Positions 15,282 to 22,819 of a DNA stretch of 32,908 nt are shown here, piece by piece. The stretch is from Muribaculaceae bacterium (GTDB taxonomy: Bacteria > Bacteroidota > Bacteroidia > Bacteroidales > Muribaculaceae). The notes under the pieces are model-generated. The model made no database searches and was not told the origin of the DNA. It saw only the letters and a list, made by a program, of their open reading frames with translations. Within the stretch, counting starts at the first letter, position 1. Each line of letters begins with the position of its first letter. A program made the position numbers and the translations under genes. The stretch is from the NCBI GenBank assembly GCA_017454355.1, contig JAFTDD010000088.1:1-32908 (forward strand), read 5' to 3'.

Positions 15282-16079
15282 ATGACGTTAGGAGTAATTA
15301 TTTCGACCTATAACAACCCGGAGTGGTTGGAAAAGACGCTGTGGGGCTATATGTGTCAGAGCCGCCCGGCAGATGAAATCGTGATTGCCGATGACGGTTC
15401 GAGGGACGACACCCGCCGCCTGATTGAACGCTATAGCGACCGGTTGCCGCTGCGTCACGTGTGGCACGAGGATGACGGCTTCCGGAAGACGAAAATTCTG
15501 AATGAGGCGTTGCGTGTGGCGCAGAGTGACTATCTGGTGTTTACCGACCAAGACTGTGTGCCACGGCGCGACTTTCTTGCCGTGCATACCGCTGCGGCCG
15601 AGCCCGGACGCTTCCTTAGCGGCGGCGCCTTCCGCCTGCCGATGGACATCAGTCGGCTGATGTCGCGCGATGACATTGAGAGCGGTCGCGCGTTTGATCT
15701 CACCTGGCTGCGTGCCAATGGACTGCCGCTGTCGTTCAAGTGCACCAAACTGGTGCAGAAACCGTGGTTCTCACGATTGATGAACACGGTGACTCCGGCC
15801 GGGGCGACGTGGAACGGCGGCAACGCGTCCACGTGGCGCGAACTGCTGTTGGCGGCGCGCGGCTTTGACGAGCGGCTGCGCTACGGCGGTGAGGACCGCG
15901 AACTCGGAGAGCGTCTGGTGAATGCCGGGGTGCGTGGCAAGCAGGTACGTTACAGCGCTGTCATCCTTCATCTGGACCACGGTCGTCCGTACGTCAATCA
16001 AGAGGCTATCGAGGCCAACAATGCCATCCGCCGTGAGACACGTGCCAGAGGCATCACCGTCACCGAGCATGGGTTGTAA
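15282..16079 (+). CDS. Glycosyltransferase family 2
   Basis: The 265-residue GT-A enzyme shows the nucleotide-binding start LGVIISTYNNPEWLEKTLWG, the DDGSRDDT loop (residues about 38-45), FTDQDCVPRRDF with the metal-binding D-x-D around residue 85, and a GGEDRELGERL motif of galactosyltransferase-type C-terminal halves at about 206. No membrane segments are seen. It probably works with GT90 on a surface glycan; sugar specificity is open. An ATCTAACATC repeat precedes it. The start at 15282 leaves only two residues before the first beta strand, which is normal. Confidence 0.88.
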   Translation: MTLGVIISTYNNPEWLEKTLWGYMCQSRPADEIVIADDGSRDDTRRLIERYSDRLPLRHVWHEDDGFRKTKILNEALRVAQSDYLVFTDQDCVPRRDFLAVHTAAAEPGRFLSGGAFRLPMDISRLMSRDDIESGRAFDLTWLRANGLPLSFKCTKLVQKPWFSRLMNTVTPAGATWNGGNASTWRELLLAARGFDERLRYGGEDRELGERLVNAGVRGKQVRYSAVILHLDHGRPYVNQEAIEANNAIRRETRARGITVTEHGL

Positions 16080-16096
16080 TCACCGTCACGTAAATA

Positions 16097-16168
16097 TTCT
16101 CCCGTGAAATATCGTGAATTTCCGTAAAATATTTTATTCACGATGATTAACGGGAATTCACGGGAGAA
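16097..16168. repeat. Nested inverted repeats between GT2 and phosphatase genes
   Basis: Outer arms TTCTCCCGTGAA (16097-16108) and TTCACGGGAGAA (16157-16168) are perfect 12-base complements. Inside, ATCGTGAAT (16111-16119) pairs with ATTCACGAT (16136-16144). It may act as a terminator or cruciform; no clear T run follows on the plus strand. Confidence 0.65.
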
Positions 16169-16240
16169 AAATCTTATGTATCTTATGTTCTTATGGCTAT
16201 GAAAAATATAACAATAGAGCAGAATAACAATTTTGAAGAG

Positions 16241-16774
16241 ATGTCAACTATCAAGGTGCGGTTGCTGTTTGTTTGTATGGGCAATATCTGTCGGTCGCCG
16301 GCGGCACAGGCTGTGATGCAACGCCTTGTGGACGAGCGCGGGCTGAGTGATTGTTTTGAGATTGACAGCGCGGGCACCATCGACTATCACGAGGGGGAAC
16401 TGGCCGATGCCCGAATGCGCCGTGCGGCCGCCCGTCGCGGCCTTGAACTGACTCATCGTAGCCGCCCCGTGCGTCCGGAGCGCGACTTCGACTATTTTGA
16501 CCACATCATCGTTATGGACGAGGCTAACCTGAGCTGGTTTGCCTCGCGCATGACGGCCATGGAGTGTGCGGCGAAAGTAATCCATCTGGGTCACTACATC
16601 CGCCACGAGTATGGCGGCCGCCGCTACGACGTTGTGCCCGACCCCTACTATGGCGGCCCGGCCGACTTTGAACTCGCTCTCGACCTGCTCGAGGACGCCT
16701 GCCCCGCCCTGCTCGACGCCCTGCTGGCCCTCCACCGCTGTCACAGTCTATCAAGAATTATTGCTGTCCGGTAA
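16241..16774 (+). CDS. Low-molecular-weight protein tyrosine phosphatase
   Basis: This enzyme dephosphorylates phosphotyrosine; bacterial members often control exopolysaccharide-export tyrosine kinases. The active-site loop LFVCMGNICRSPAAQ contains C-x5-R, and the general acid lies in VVPDPYYGG. The next IDSAGTIDYHEGELAD segment is family-typical. ATG 16241 starts a few residues before the P-loop as in relatives; ATG 16193 would add 16 residues. The end is altered: a mobile element inserted here, so the last codons IIAVR-stop are read from its terminal repeat. Before insertion the protein would have ended SLSRV-stop. The core fold is intact. Confidence 0.9.
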   Translation: MSTIKVRLLFVCMGNICRSPAAQAVMQRLVDERGLSDCFEIDSAGTIDYHEGELADARMRRAAARRGLELTHRSRPVRPERDFDYFDHIIVMDEANLSWFASRMTAMECAAKVIHLGHYIRHEYGGRRYDVVPDPYYGGPADFELALDLLEDACPALLDALLALHRCHSLSRIIAVR

Positions 16775-17174
16775 AATCCATTAGGATTGTCAAAGACTGT
16801 AGGGCCTCGCCTTGGCGTGGCCGCAAGCGGCGACAAATGTGAGCCCCGTCAGGGGCGACAGCTCCTAGGCGGGGGCGCTAGCCCCCGTGACTATGGTGTG
16901 AGTTTTTTCTCCAACAAAGCCCTGTAAGGGCGACAGAAACGTGCGGAGACTGTCGCCCCTACGGGGCTGCGGTTACTTGTAGTGGCAGAATTTATTCTGC
17001 CCATCATGTTTACGGGGGCTGGCGCCCCCGCCTATGTGCTGTCGCCCCCTATCGGGGGCTCTTGGCCTCGCCTTGGCGAGGCCATAGAGTAAGCCCCGAC
17101 AATGACAAAGACGCCTAAATTGCTATAATATAATCGATTATCTGAACGTTTGTTTAATTTACCGGACAGTAATA
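16759..17174. mobile_element. 416-bp palindrome-rich MITE-like element, copy 1
   Basis: The ends TATTGCTGTCCGGTAAA (16759-16775) and, on the minus strand, TATTACTGTCCGGTAAA (17158-17174) are terminal inverted repeats with 16 of 17 matches. Flanking ATCAAGAAT (16750-16758) and ATCAAGAGT (17175-17183) are a 9-base target duplication with one difference. The interior codes for no protein and is a string of GC-rich palindromes such as GGGGGCGCTAGCCCCC (16871-16886) and GGGGGCTGGCGCCCCC, with TGGCAGAATTTATTCTGCC. It is probably non-autonomous and moved by an insertion-sequence transposase encoded elsewhere. A second copy begins at 32594. Confidence 0.85.
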
Positions 17175-17192
17175 ATCAAGAGTATAAAGAGA

Positions 17193-17226
17193 CAATGGGA
17201 ACGCCACTCCTACGGCGTTCCCATTG
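17193..17226 (-). terminator. Hairpin terminator after the vWA lipoprotein gene
   Basis: CAATGGGAACGCC (17193-17205) and GGCGTTCCCATTG (17214-17226) pair perfectly over 13 bases with an 8-base loop. It lies 40 bases after the minus-strand stop. The T tract on that strand is weak (TCTCTTTAT). Confidence 0.65.
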
Positions 17227-17265
17227 CCACTAATTATTATTATTTGTATAGCAGGTGATACGGAT

Positions 17266-18495
17266 TTAGTCTTTTTCGAAGACTATATCGTAAGTCTTGT
17301 CGGCAATGATGTCGCCCTTGGAGCCTTGAGACTTGACGGTCATGTGAACCTTATGGGATTTGCCGTCAAAGAGATTCTCCACGTTGGTGAAGCGGATAAT
17401 GTAAGAATTTTCAAGTGCTCCGCTGACCGGGAGGTCGCTCAGTTTGACCGTGTTGCCATTGATATCACGGAAGTTGCTATTGGTGAATAGCATAGTGCCG
17501 TCGGTGTAAACCGATAGATCCCACGGGTAGTTTTCTCCGATGTATTCGCTGTAGTCATTTGCCCATGCGGCGGAACGGGTATAAACCGTGTGAATGGTGC
17601 CCATCGTGGATGTCCAGTTGTCTTTCACCCATTGTGTGCTGAACAGTTGAGGCTTGTCTGCGGGTTGGTTAGGCTCGTCGGTGATGTTGACGTACACACG
17701 GTTCGCTCCGCGGCGGAAGGAGAACAGGTCGTTGGCAAATCGCAATGCCATCACTCCACACTCATTATAATCCGGGTCGCTCCAATTGGTGTAAGAATAG
17801 TAGTTGCTGACGACGCGGTAGTTCTCGTCATTGGCCGCGGCCTCAAGGGTTGCGGCGTCACTTCCGGCGAAACCGCGTGTGCGCCACACGCCGTTCACGT
17901 TGCTGCTCATCCACGATTTATTCTCAAGATAGTCCTTGAGTTGCGGCGCGGTGGTAAGGTTGATTGCACCGCTGACAAAGCCACCGTAGCCAACGCATGC
18001 AAAGCGGATGTCGAGAGTGGATGACAGTTGCTCCGCCCATTCGATGATGTCGCGGCAGATGGCATCGGCCTCTTCGCTCATGCTGGTAGAGTTGTCCACC
18101 AAGAAAACAAGATCAACCGCGGGGTCCGGTAGGGTAGCCAATTCATCGATGGTGTTGGTCAACGAGAAGCCTTTGGGGACTCCGTCGAGTTCAATCCACG
18201 CGTTTTGGGTGCTGGCGTTGGTGGGACCATAGAGTTTCATCCAGTCTTTGGTGAACGGGTCCTGAACGCCTGTCATGTCGAGGCGAACCACTTTCCAGCC
18301 ATTCTCTGTAGAAACACTGTAACTGACGTTGGGAAGCACAGTGTTGAGGTCTTCACTGCTAACAACCGGGTTAGCGGTGGCATTGTCGTCTGATGGAATG
18401 CCGCTGACAGACGGTGTCTTGTCTTTGTCGTTGCAGCCGACAAGAGCAAAACCTGCCATCAAGGCGAGTGCAATGAGTTTGAATTGCTTTTTCAT
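17266..18495 (-). CDS. vWA-domain lipoprotein
   Basis: The 409-residue lipoprotein has a signal sequence MKKQFKLIALALMAGFALVG and lipobox Cys21. A linker and a small N-terminal domain lead to a von Willebrand factor A domain starting near residue 125 (PAVDLVFLVDNSTSMSEEAD); Asp134, Ser136 and Ser138 form the DxSxS of the metal-ion-dependent adhesion site. Other expected strands are DIRFACVGYGG and RVYVNITDEPNQP. Such domains mediate protein-protein contact at the cell surface. The substrate or partner is unknown. It is separated from the other minus-strand genes by a terminator and has its own -7 element. Confidence 0.88.
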   Translation of the reverse strand: MKKQFKLIALALMAGFALVGCNDKDKTPSVSGIPSDDNATANPVVSSEDLNTVLPNVSYSVSTENGWKVVRLDMTGVQDPFTKDWMKLYGPTNASTQNAWIELDGVPKGFSLTNTIDELATLPDPAVDLVFLVDNSTSMSEEADAICRDIIEWAEQLSSTLDIRFACVGYGGFVSGAINLTTAPQLKDYLENKSWMSSNVNGVWRTRGFAGSDAATLEAAANDENYRVVSNYYSYTNWSDPDYNECGVMALRFANDLFSFRRGANRVYVNITDEPNQPADKPQLFSTQWVKDNWTSTMGTIHTVYTRSAAWANDYSEYIGENYPWDLSVYTDGTMLFTNSNFRDINGNTVKLSDLPVSGALENSYIIRFTNVENLFDGKSHKVHMTVKSQGSKGDIIADKTYDIVFEKD

Positions 18496-18555
18496 TGGCT
18501 TTGAAAATTAAGAGATTAATAAAATAATAGATATTGATAAAAGACTACAGCGGTG

Positions 18556-18563
18556 CAAAATTA
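18556..18563 (-). promoter_or_regulatory. -7 element for the vWA lipoprotein gene
   Basis: The minus strand reads TAATTTTG about 60 bases before the start codon. A properly spaced -33 TTTG is not seen. Confidence 0.5.
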
Positions 18564-18699
18564 CATAATAATTACAAGACGTGGATGGTCGTGAAATGGA
18601 TATTGTTTGACTTGCACGGTTTAATGTATGAGTCAAGCCGTTTCCGTGACGAACCGCCACACAACCCTTCCACCGAGTGCTTCCTGGCGGCGAAAAAGA

Positions 18700-18738
18700 G
18701 GCGGATAGGACGTTGTGTAGCGAAGCGCCCTATCCGCC
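18700..18738 (-). terminator. Rho-independent terminator after the 314-residue lipoprotein gene
   Basis: On the minus strand AGGCGGATAGG pairs with CCTATCCGCCT, and TCTTTTTCG follows. The hairpin is 28 bases after the stop of the lipoprotein gene and upstream of the vWA gene, so the two are likely separate transcripts. Confidence 0.8.
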
Positions 18739-18766
18739 TTCTTTGGCTTAAACAACAAGGTGTACG

Positions 18767-19711
18767 TCAGAACTCATCGGCGTAGAAGAGCATGTTAATG
18801 CCGAAGGGCGTGCCGTTTTCAAAGTCTTCAACAGTAATGCCTTGCAGGAATCGTGAACTCTTTATCAGTTCAGAGGCCGGACTCTCAGTAACCCATTCGT
18901 CGAGGTCTGTGATTTCTTCGACCATTTTTTCTCCACTAATCGAAGTGACAGTCTGCTTGATGGCATAGATTTTGTTTGATTTCACAAGGAATTGTTGCGA
19001 TAGTTGCTTGACTCCTTCAACAATATACCATGCTTGTCCGGGTTTGAGACTGATGGAGTAGGTGAGGTTATCGCTATCCCAAGTGCCGTACAATGGTGTT
19101 GTGGGCAAACTATTTACGTATGGATAGTAGTCGTAGAAGCCTGATGAACTGTATTCCTCATGTTCTTTGCACCAGACCTCGAAATCGACGAGGGCGCGGA
19201 GGTCGCTGACTTTGTAATTGTGTTTGAGGAACGGGAGGAATTCAAAGAACACATTCTTGCCGTTGATATAGATGCCGTAGTCGCTGGCCGATGCCGCTTT
19301 CTTGCGTCCGGCCTTGTTGGCGGTGCGTCCGGCTTTGCCTATTATCTTTGCGGGAGCGTAGTACTCGTAGTCTCCGTTACCCATATTGAGAACCATGTTG
19401 TAGAATTCGCGGGCATCGGCCTCGTTCTGGAAAGCGAAGACGGCCATCGCGTCTGCGACGTTGCCGTTGTTGGCGGCCACGGCAAGGTAGGAGGTTCTGT
19501 CTTTGCGCGATGAAGTGGGCTTGAAGTAGCAGATGCCGTTAGAGGTCTCGCCGCTCCATCCGTTGGTGGTGGGGGTGGTCAGGTCCTCAATCTTGAGAGT
19601 GCCGCCACCTCCTGAAGCCGGCTCGTCATTCTTCTTGTCGTTGCCGCAAGCCACAAGACAAGCGATGCCAATCAGAGAAGCGGCAACAAAAGATGTTTTT
19701 AATAAGTTCAT
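18767..19711 (-). CDS. Uncharacterised lipoprotein
   Basis: This 314-residue protein has a lipoprotein signal (MNLLKTSFVAASLIGIACLVAC, Cys22) and a short Asp/Gly-rich linker. I do not recognise the domain. The mature part alternates polar beta-like stretches (TLKIEDLTTPTTNGWSGETS, GIYINGKNVFFEF) with a helix holding DVVF-like DAMAVFAFQNEADAREFYNMVL, and ends in ITDLDEWVTESPASELIKSS. A basic patch AGRTANKAGRKKAAS lies near residue 130. It starts 26 bases after the stop of the 140-residue lipoprotein gene, so the two are probably cotranscribed and surface-exposed or periplasmic. Confidence 0.8.
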   Translation of the reverse strand: MNLLKTSFVAASLIGIACLVACGNDKKNDEPASGGGGTLKIEDLTTPTTNGWSGETSNGICYFKPTSSRKDRTSYLAVAANNGNVADAMAVFAFQNEADAREFYNMVLNMGNGDYEYYAPAKIIGKAGRTANKAGRKKAASASDYGIYINGKNVFFEFLPFLKHNYKVSDLRALVDFEVWCKEHEEYSSSGFYDYYPYVNSLPTTPLYGTWDSDNLTYSISLKPGQAWYIVEGVKQLSQQFLVKSNKIYAIKQTVTSISGEKMVEEITDLDEWVTESPASELIKSSRFLQGITVEDFENGTPFGINMLFYADEF

Positions 19712-19737
19712 AGGAGTTAAAAAATGCGTCTATACGT

Positions 19738-20160
19738 TTATTGTCGGGTGAATGTTCTGGAAGAGGAGCCCCAATAGCCGCGGGTGGTGCTATTGGCGGG
19801 CGTGAGAGTCAACTTGCCGCCGCTGAGTTCGTAGTCAAATAACCATTCGTAGGTGTCATCGCTATCGTAGTAGGTTGGGGTAATAATCATTGCCACCGTT
19901 TTTGCCTCGGTGTCAATGACGCAGGTGCCTTCGTAAGTCTCGATGTCATCATCGTAACCGCGTTCTGTCCACTTTTCGATAAAAGAGACCTTATTTCCAT
20001 TGAATTTAAAGGTCAGGGTGCCTTCTGAATCCTTGTCGGAAAGATTTCGTAGCACCCATGTGCCGCCAAGGGCGCCTTTAGGCTCGTCGCTACCGCAGGA
20101 GTAGAGAGCCACGCAGGCCAGAGCAAGCACAGCGAACAAAAAGAATGATAGTTTTTTCAT
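19738..20160 (-). CDS. Small lipocalin-like lipoprotein
   Basis: The chosen start gives 140 residues with signal MKKLSFFLFAVLALACVALY and lipobox Cys22. The frame is open further upstream to 20364, but that part would be hydrophilic, would overlap the terminator hairpin and would bury the signal peptide. The mature domain begins GALGGTWVLRNLSDKDSEGTLTFKFNGN, a GTW start plus beta strands like the lipocalin-like (DUF4488/DUF5004-type) lipoproteins common in Bacteroidales, and ends with ELSGGKLTLTPANST. A ligand cannot be named. Confidence is good for a lipoprotein, moderate for the fold. Confidence 0.8.
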   Translation of the reverse strand: MKKLSFFLFAVLALACVALYSCGSDEPKGALGGTWVLRNLSDKDSEGTLTFKFNGNKVSFIEKWTERGYDDDIETYEGTCVIDTEAKTVAMIITPTYYDSDDTYEWLFDYELSGGKLTLTPANSTTRGYWGSSSRTFTRQ

Positions 20161-20193
20161 TGTTGAAAATAGTTTTTGTGTCGAGTTCAAAAT

Positions 20194-20228
20194 CAAGTGG
20201 AGGTGTCGTAGAGCGGCACCTCCACTTG
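20194..20228 (-). terminator. Hairpin after the outer-membrane barrel gene
   Basis: CAAGTGGAGGTG (20194-20205) and CACCTCCACTTG (20217-20228) are perfect 12-base complements with an 11-base loop, followed on the minus strand by ATTTTG. It lies 33 bases after the barrel gene stop and probably lowers read-through into the lipoprotein genes. Confidence 0.7.
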
Positions 20229-20260
20229 GATTAGTTAGACAAAAAGCCGTGGGCGTGTTG

Positions 20261-20956
20261 TTAGAAGCAGTAGCCGAGCGAAATTTCGGCGCCGCGCAAC
20301 TTGCCGGGATAATCCTTGCCGCCGGAAATCTTGTTGAAGTCGGTGCCATAGGAAACTCCGACAAGGATTTTATCGATGAAGCGTGCCTTCACACCGAGTT
20401 GCCAACCGATTTGAAAACGCTTCCACGCATAGTCTCCCATCTCATCATCGCTGCTACTGAAGAGGTTGACGCTATTTGACTCTTTTTCGCCTCTGTAACT
20501 GACTTCATCTTTGGCTTGTCCCCACAGATTGCCGCGCAGTGAAAGTCCGAAGAACGGGATAATGTCAACACGGCTGTTAGGGATACGCCACTTGTACATG
20601 AAGTTGATGGGCACCTTGAGCGATGCCAGTTGAATCTTCGAGGTAGCCTTTTCGCCGCCATCGCTGTCGCTCTCGCTCCAGAAAGAGTACTGCATCGCCA
20701 GACCGGTCTCGAGGTAGATGGGCACGGACTTGGTCAGTGCAAAAGCGTGGCTGTAGCCAAGCGCGAGTCCGTTGAAGGATTGGTCGTCAGAACTGTTGTT
20801 ACCCTTATAGTGAAGGGTCATCGGGTTGTACTGGAAGTAGACGGTGTTCCAGCCCGAGTTGTCGGCTGCGTCGGCCGAGCCTCCGCTGTTGGAGAACTGG
20901 GCCGAGGCGGTGAGGCCGATGACGGCCGCCGCCGCGAGAAGTAAAATCTTTTTCAT
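20261..20956 (-). CDS. Outer-membrane beta-barrel protein
   Basis: The 231-residue protein has a Sec signal peptide (MKKILLLAAAAVIGLTASA, then QF) and alternating hydrophobic/polar strands such as TVYFQYNPMTLHYKG, FNGLALGYSHAFAL, PIYLETGLAMQYSFW, INFMYKWRIP, IIPFFGLSLRGNLWG and FQIGWQLGVKARFIDKILVGVSYG. It ends in AEISLGYCF, an aromatic last residue as needed for insertion by BamA. This is the pattern of small OmpA/OmpW-like eight-stranded porin-family proteins. Function is unknown. It is downstream of the PD40 gene by 50 bases, probably in one transcript. Confidence 0.88.
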   Translation of the reverse strand: MKKILLLAAAAVIGLTASAQFSNSGGSADAADNSGWNTVYFQYNPMTLHYKGNNSSDDQSFNGLALGYSHAFALTKSVPIYLETGLAMQYSFWSESDSDGGEKATSKIQLASLKVPINFMYKWRIPNSRVDIIPFFGLSLRGNLWGQAKDEVSYRGEKESNSVNLFSSSDDEMGDYAWKRFQIGWQLGVKARFIDKILVGVSYGTDFNKISGGKDYPGKLRGAEISLGYCF

Positions 20957-21006
20957 TTCTTTTACTTTGTTGTTTAAAGGTTAATAATTATTGAATTAAT
21001 TGTTTG

Positions 21007-21996
21007 TCAGAATGGCTCGGTGAACGTCATGCGCCAGACGTTGGCCGTCGCCGTGGCGCTGCCGCGCTGTGAGATGAAGTAGATGTAACGTCCGTCGCGG
21101 CTCCACACGGGGCTGAGGTCATCGGCTGCGTGGTAGGTGAGTTGAGTGACTTGTGTGCCGTCGGTGCGGCAGACAAAGATGTCGGTGTTGCCGTACTGCA
21201 TGCTGCCGTTGATGAGCACATTGCTGCCGGTGAACACAATCCATCGTCCGTCGGGCGAAAGTTGCGGAGTGGAGTAACTGCGTACGGGGTCGGCGAGGAT
21301 ACATTCCTCAATGCCCGTCTCATAGTCCACCATCCAAATTTCGCCGCGTCCGTCAGTGCCGGTGCGCGTGCATAGGATTGAGTTGCCCGAGGCCATCGGG
21401 TAGGGGTTGTAACCGCGGGTGTAACTCGAGAGGAAATTGTTCTTGATGTTATAACTCCACACGCTGGCGCCGTTGACTTCTTGACGGGCGAAGAAGATGT
21501 TTGACATATCAGGCGAGTAGACCGGTGTGAAATCCTTGTTGTTGCTGGTGATTTGCCGGCAAACATATCCGCTGGTGGCGCTTGTCTGATAGATCTGGTT
21601 GTTGCGTCCTATCTTCTCGCAGAAGCAGATGTATTTGCCGTCGGGCGAGTAGGAAAAATCGATGACTGCCTGACGGTTGGTGCGTTGCACCGAACTGCCT
21701 TGCTTGTAGATGTTCTTGATGAAGATGTTAGAGGTCTTGTTGCGTATCGAGAGGTAGGCAAGGTTGTTGCCGTCGGTTGACACATCGATAACGCGGTTGG
21801 TGAACCAACTCACCTTGCCGCCCATACCGCGGTTTACTTCGGGCATAGCGACGAAGTCGTTTTCTGTTGTGATTTGTGTGAAGTCGATGCCGGCCTCCTC
21901 CGGCACGCTGAGCACCGAGTAGTCCACGCCGGCTATTGCCGTCAGCGGCAGGCATGCCATGGCCGCCAATGTGGTTTTCAAAAATCCATTTCTCAT
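21007..21996 (-). CDS. Exported PD40 (TolB-like) beta-propeller protein
   Basis: The start at 21996 gives 329 residues with a signal peptide MRNGFLKTTLAAMACLPLTA ending before GVDY. An upstream ATG at 22089 lies before the promoter element and would bury the signal. Repeated PD40/WD40-like blades are visible: DFSYSPDGKYICFCEKIG, TPVYSPDMSNIFFARQ, TPQLSPDGRWIVFTGSN and SPVWSRDGRYIYFISQRG. TolB-type propellers bind proteins in the periplasm and at the outer membrane. Partner unknown; the next gene encodes an outer-membrane barrel. It is the first gene of the minus-strand series. Confidence 0.87.
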   Translation of the reverse strand: MRNGFLKTTLAAMACLPLTAIAGVDYSVLSVPEEAGIDFTQITTENDFVAMPEVNRGMGGKVSWFTNRVIDVSTDGNNLAYLSIRNKTSNIFIKNIYKQGSSVQRTNRQAVIDFSYSPDGKYICFCEKIGRNNQIYQTSATSGYVCRQITSNNKDFTPVYSPDMSNIFFARQEVNGASVWSYNIKNNFLSSYTRGYNPYPMASGNSILCTRTGTDGRGEIWMVDYETGIEECILADPVRSYSTPQLSPDGRWIVFTGSNVLINGSMQYGNTDIFVCRTDGTQVTQLTYHAADDLSPVWSRDGRYIYFISQRGSATATANVWRMTFTEPF

Positions 21997-22054
21997 TGTT
22001 ACTATATTATAATGTGTAAACATAAATCGGCTGCCGGTAATGGCAACAACGGCA

Positions 22055-22062
22055 CAAAGGTA
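22055..22062 (-). promoter_or_regulatory. -7 element for the PD40 gene
   Basis: The minus strand reads TACCTTTG (TAnnTTTG). Transcription would start about 50 bases before the ATG at 21996. A TTTG at 22087-22090 is 24 bases away, longer than usual. Confidence 0.55.
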
Positions 22063-22100
22063 CTGTGTTTTCAGTAAACGGGAGGGCAAAGCCGCGTGCG

Positions 22101-22117
22101 CAATTGTTACACAATTG
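22101..22117. promoter_or_regulatory. Possible operator dyad CAATTGT-tac-ACAATTG
   Basis: A perfect 7+7 inverted repeat with three-base spacer lies between the divergent PD40 and HTH/LPS promoters. It may be a regulator binding site; no matching regulator is proved. Confidence 0.35.
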
Positions 22118-22179
22118 TAATGAAGTTGTTACGTCTTTTTTCGGCGGTCGGTGAGGGGATGTGATTTTTTTTGAATTTG

Positions 22180-22210
22180 TTGCACGGTTCATTTTTTGTT
22201 TGTACTTTTG
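22180..22210 (+). promoter_or_regulatory. Promoter of the HTH-waaA operon
   Basis: TTG at 22180-22182, a 20-base spacer and TACTTTTG at 22203-22210 match the Bacteroidetes consensus. The first start codon is about 350 bases downstream. Confidence 0.65.
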
Positions 22211-22216
22211 CGGCAT

Positions 22217-22565
22217 AAAACGATGCTCGGCCAATGCCGGGCTGCGGTCTTGAACATCAATGATGTCAGGGCCGTCGAGACATATAACGAAAGCGTCTTT
22301 GCTTGATTCCTTCCAAAGAAATCGCCAATTTCAATACCAAGGGAGTCGGGCAGTCCAAGAGTGCCTTCGCTGAGTGCCTATCTCCACCCCTAGGCCAGCC
22401 TGGGGTTGGGGGAGATAGCCGCACATTGCGTGGGGTGGACTGTTTGTTTTTGGTAGGGTGTTTGGCGATACCTTTTGGAGAACAGACAGGCAAGCGTCCC
22501 ACGCATTTCGTGTTTTGTGTTGAATTTCCCATGGGACGTGGGGAGGCAAAGAGCACGAGCCATCG
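22217..22565 (+). promoter_or_regulatory. Long structured 5' leader before the HTH gene
   Basis: About 350 bases between the promoter and the HTH start have no convincing gene. Strong potential hairpins include 22378-22418 (CTATCTCC...GGAGATAG with a GGC/GCC top) and 22495-22538 (CGTCCCA...TGGGACG). A frame open from 22303 has no family similarity and low complexity. It may be a regulatory leader, a small RNA reading through into the operon, or a decayed element; no known riboswitch was recognised. Confidence 0.45.
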
Positions 22566-22817
22566 ATGATAAACATCGGCCAAGCAATCAAGGATGAGTT
22601 AGAGCGCCAGGAGCGCACGGTAACGTGGTTCGCCGCCAAGGTGGGCTGCGACCGCCAGACGGTGTACCGCATCTTCAAGAAGTACAGCATAGACAGCGGC
22701 TTGCTGCTGCGCATCTGTCAGGTGCTACACCGCGACTTCTTCAAGGAACTCAGCGACAGCCTGAGAGGGGGTGCGCCGAGTGACGCGTCATGCCCAACCG
22801 ATGATGAGATGATATAG
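22566..22817 (+). CDS. Small helix-turn-helix protein
   Basis: This 83-residue protein is nearly all one XRE-like domain: MINIGQAIKDELERQERTVT, then helix 2-turn-helix 3 in WFAAKVGCDRQTVYRIFKK (residues about 21-39), and a SIDSGLLLRICQVLHRDFFKELS tail. Such proteins bind short DNA operators. It ends two bases before the waaA start, so the two should be translationally linked, and it follows a long leader. A role in controlling this LPS operon or itself is inferred from position only. Confidence 0.8.
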   Translation: MINIGQAIKDELERQERTVTWFAAKVGCDRQTVYRIFKKYSIDSGLLLRICQVLHRDFFKELSDSLRGGAPSDASCPTDDEMI

Positions 22818-22819
22818 AT

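Noticed and set aside
16775-17157. Decayed transposase inside the 416-bp element
   Set aside because: No frame of useful length and no transposase motif; the interior is palindromic modules.
20161-20364. N-terminal extension of the lipocalin-like protein to an ATG at 20364
   Set aside because: It would overlap the barrel gene and terminator hairpin and bury a perfect lipoprotein signal.
21997-22089. N-terminal extension of the PD40 protein
   Set aside because: It starts upstream of the -7 element and hides the signal peptide.
22303-22569. Open frame of 88 codons in the leader before the HTH gene
   Set aside because: It overlaps the hairpins and the HTH start, has no family similarity and an odd Gly/Pro/Cys composition; treated as non-coding.
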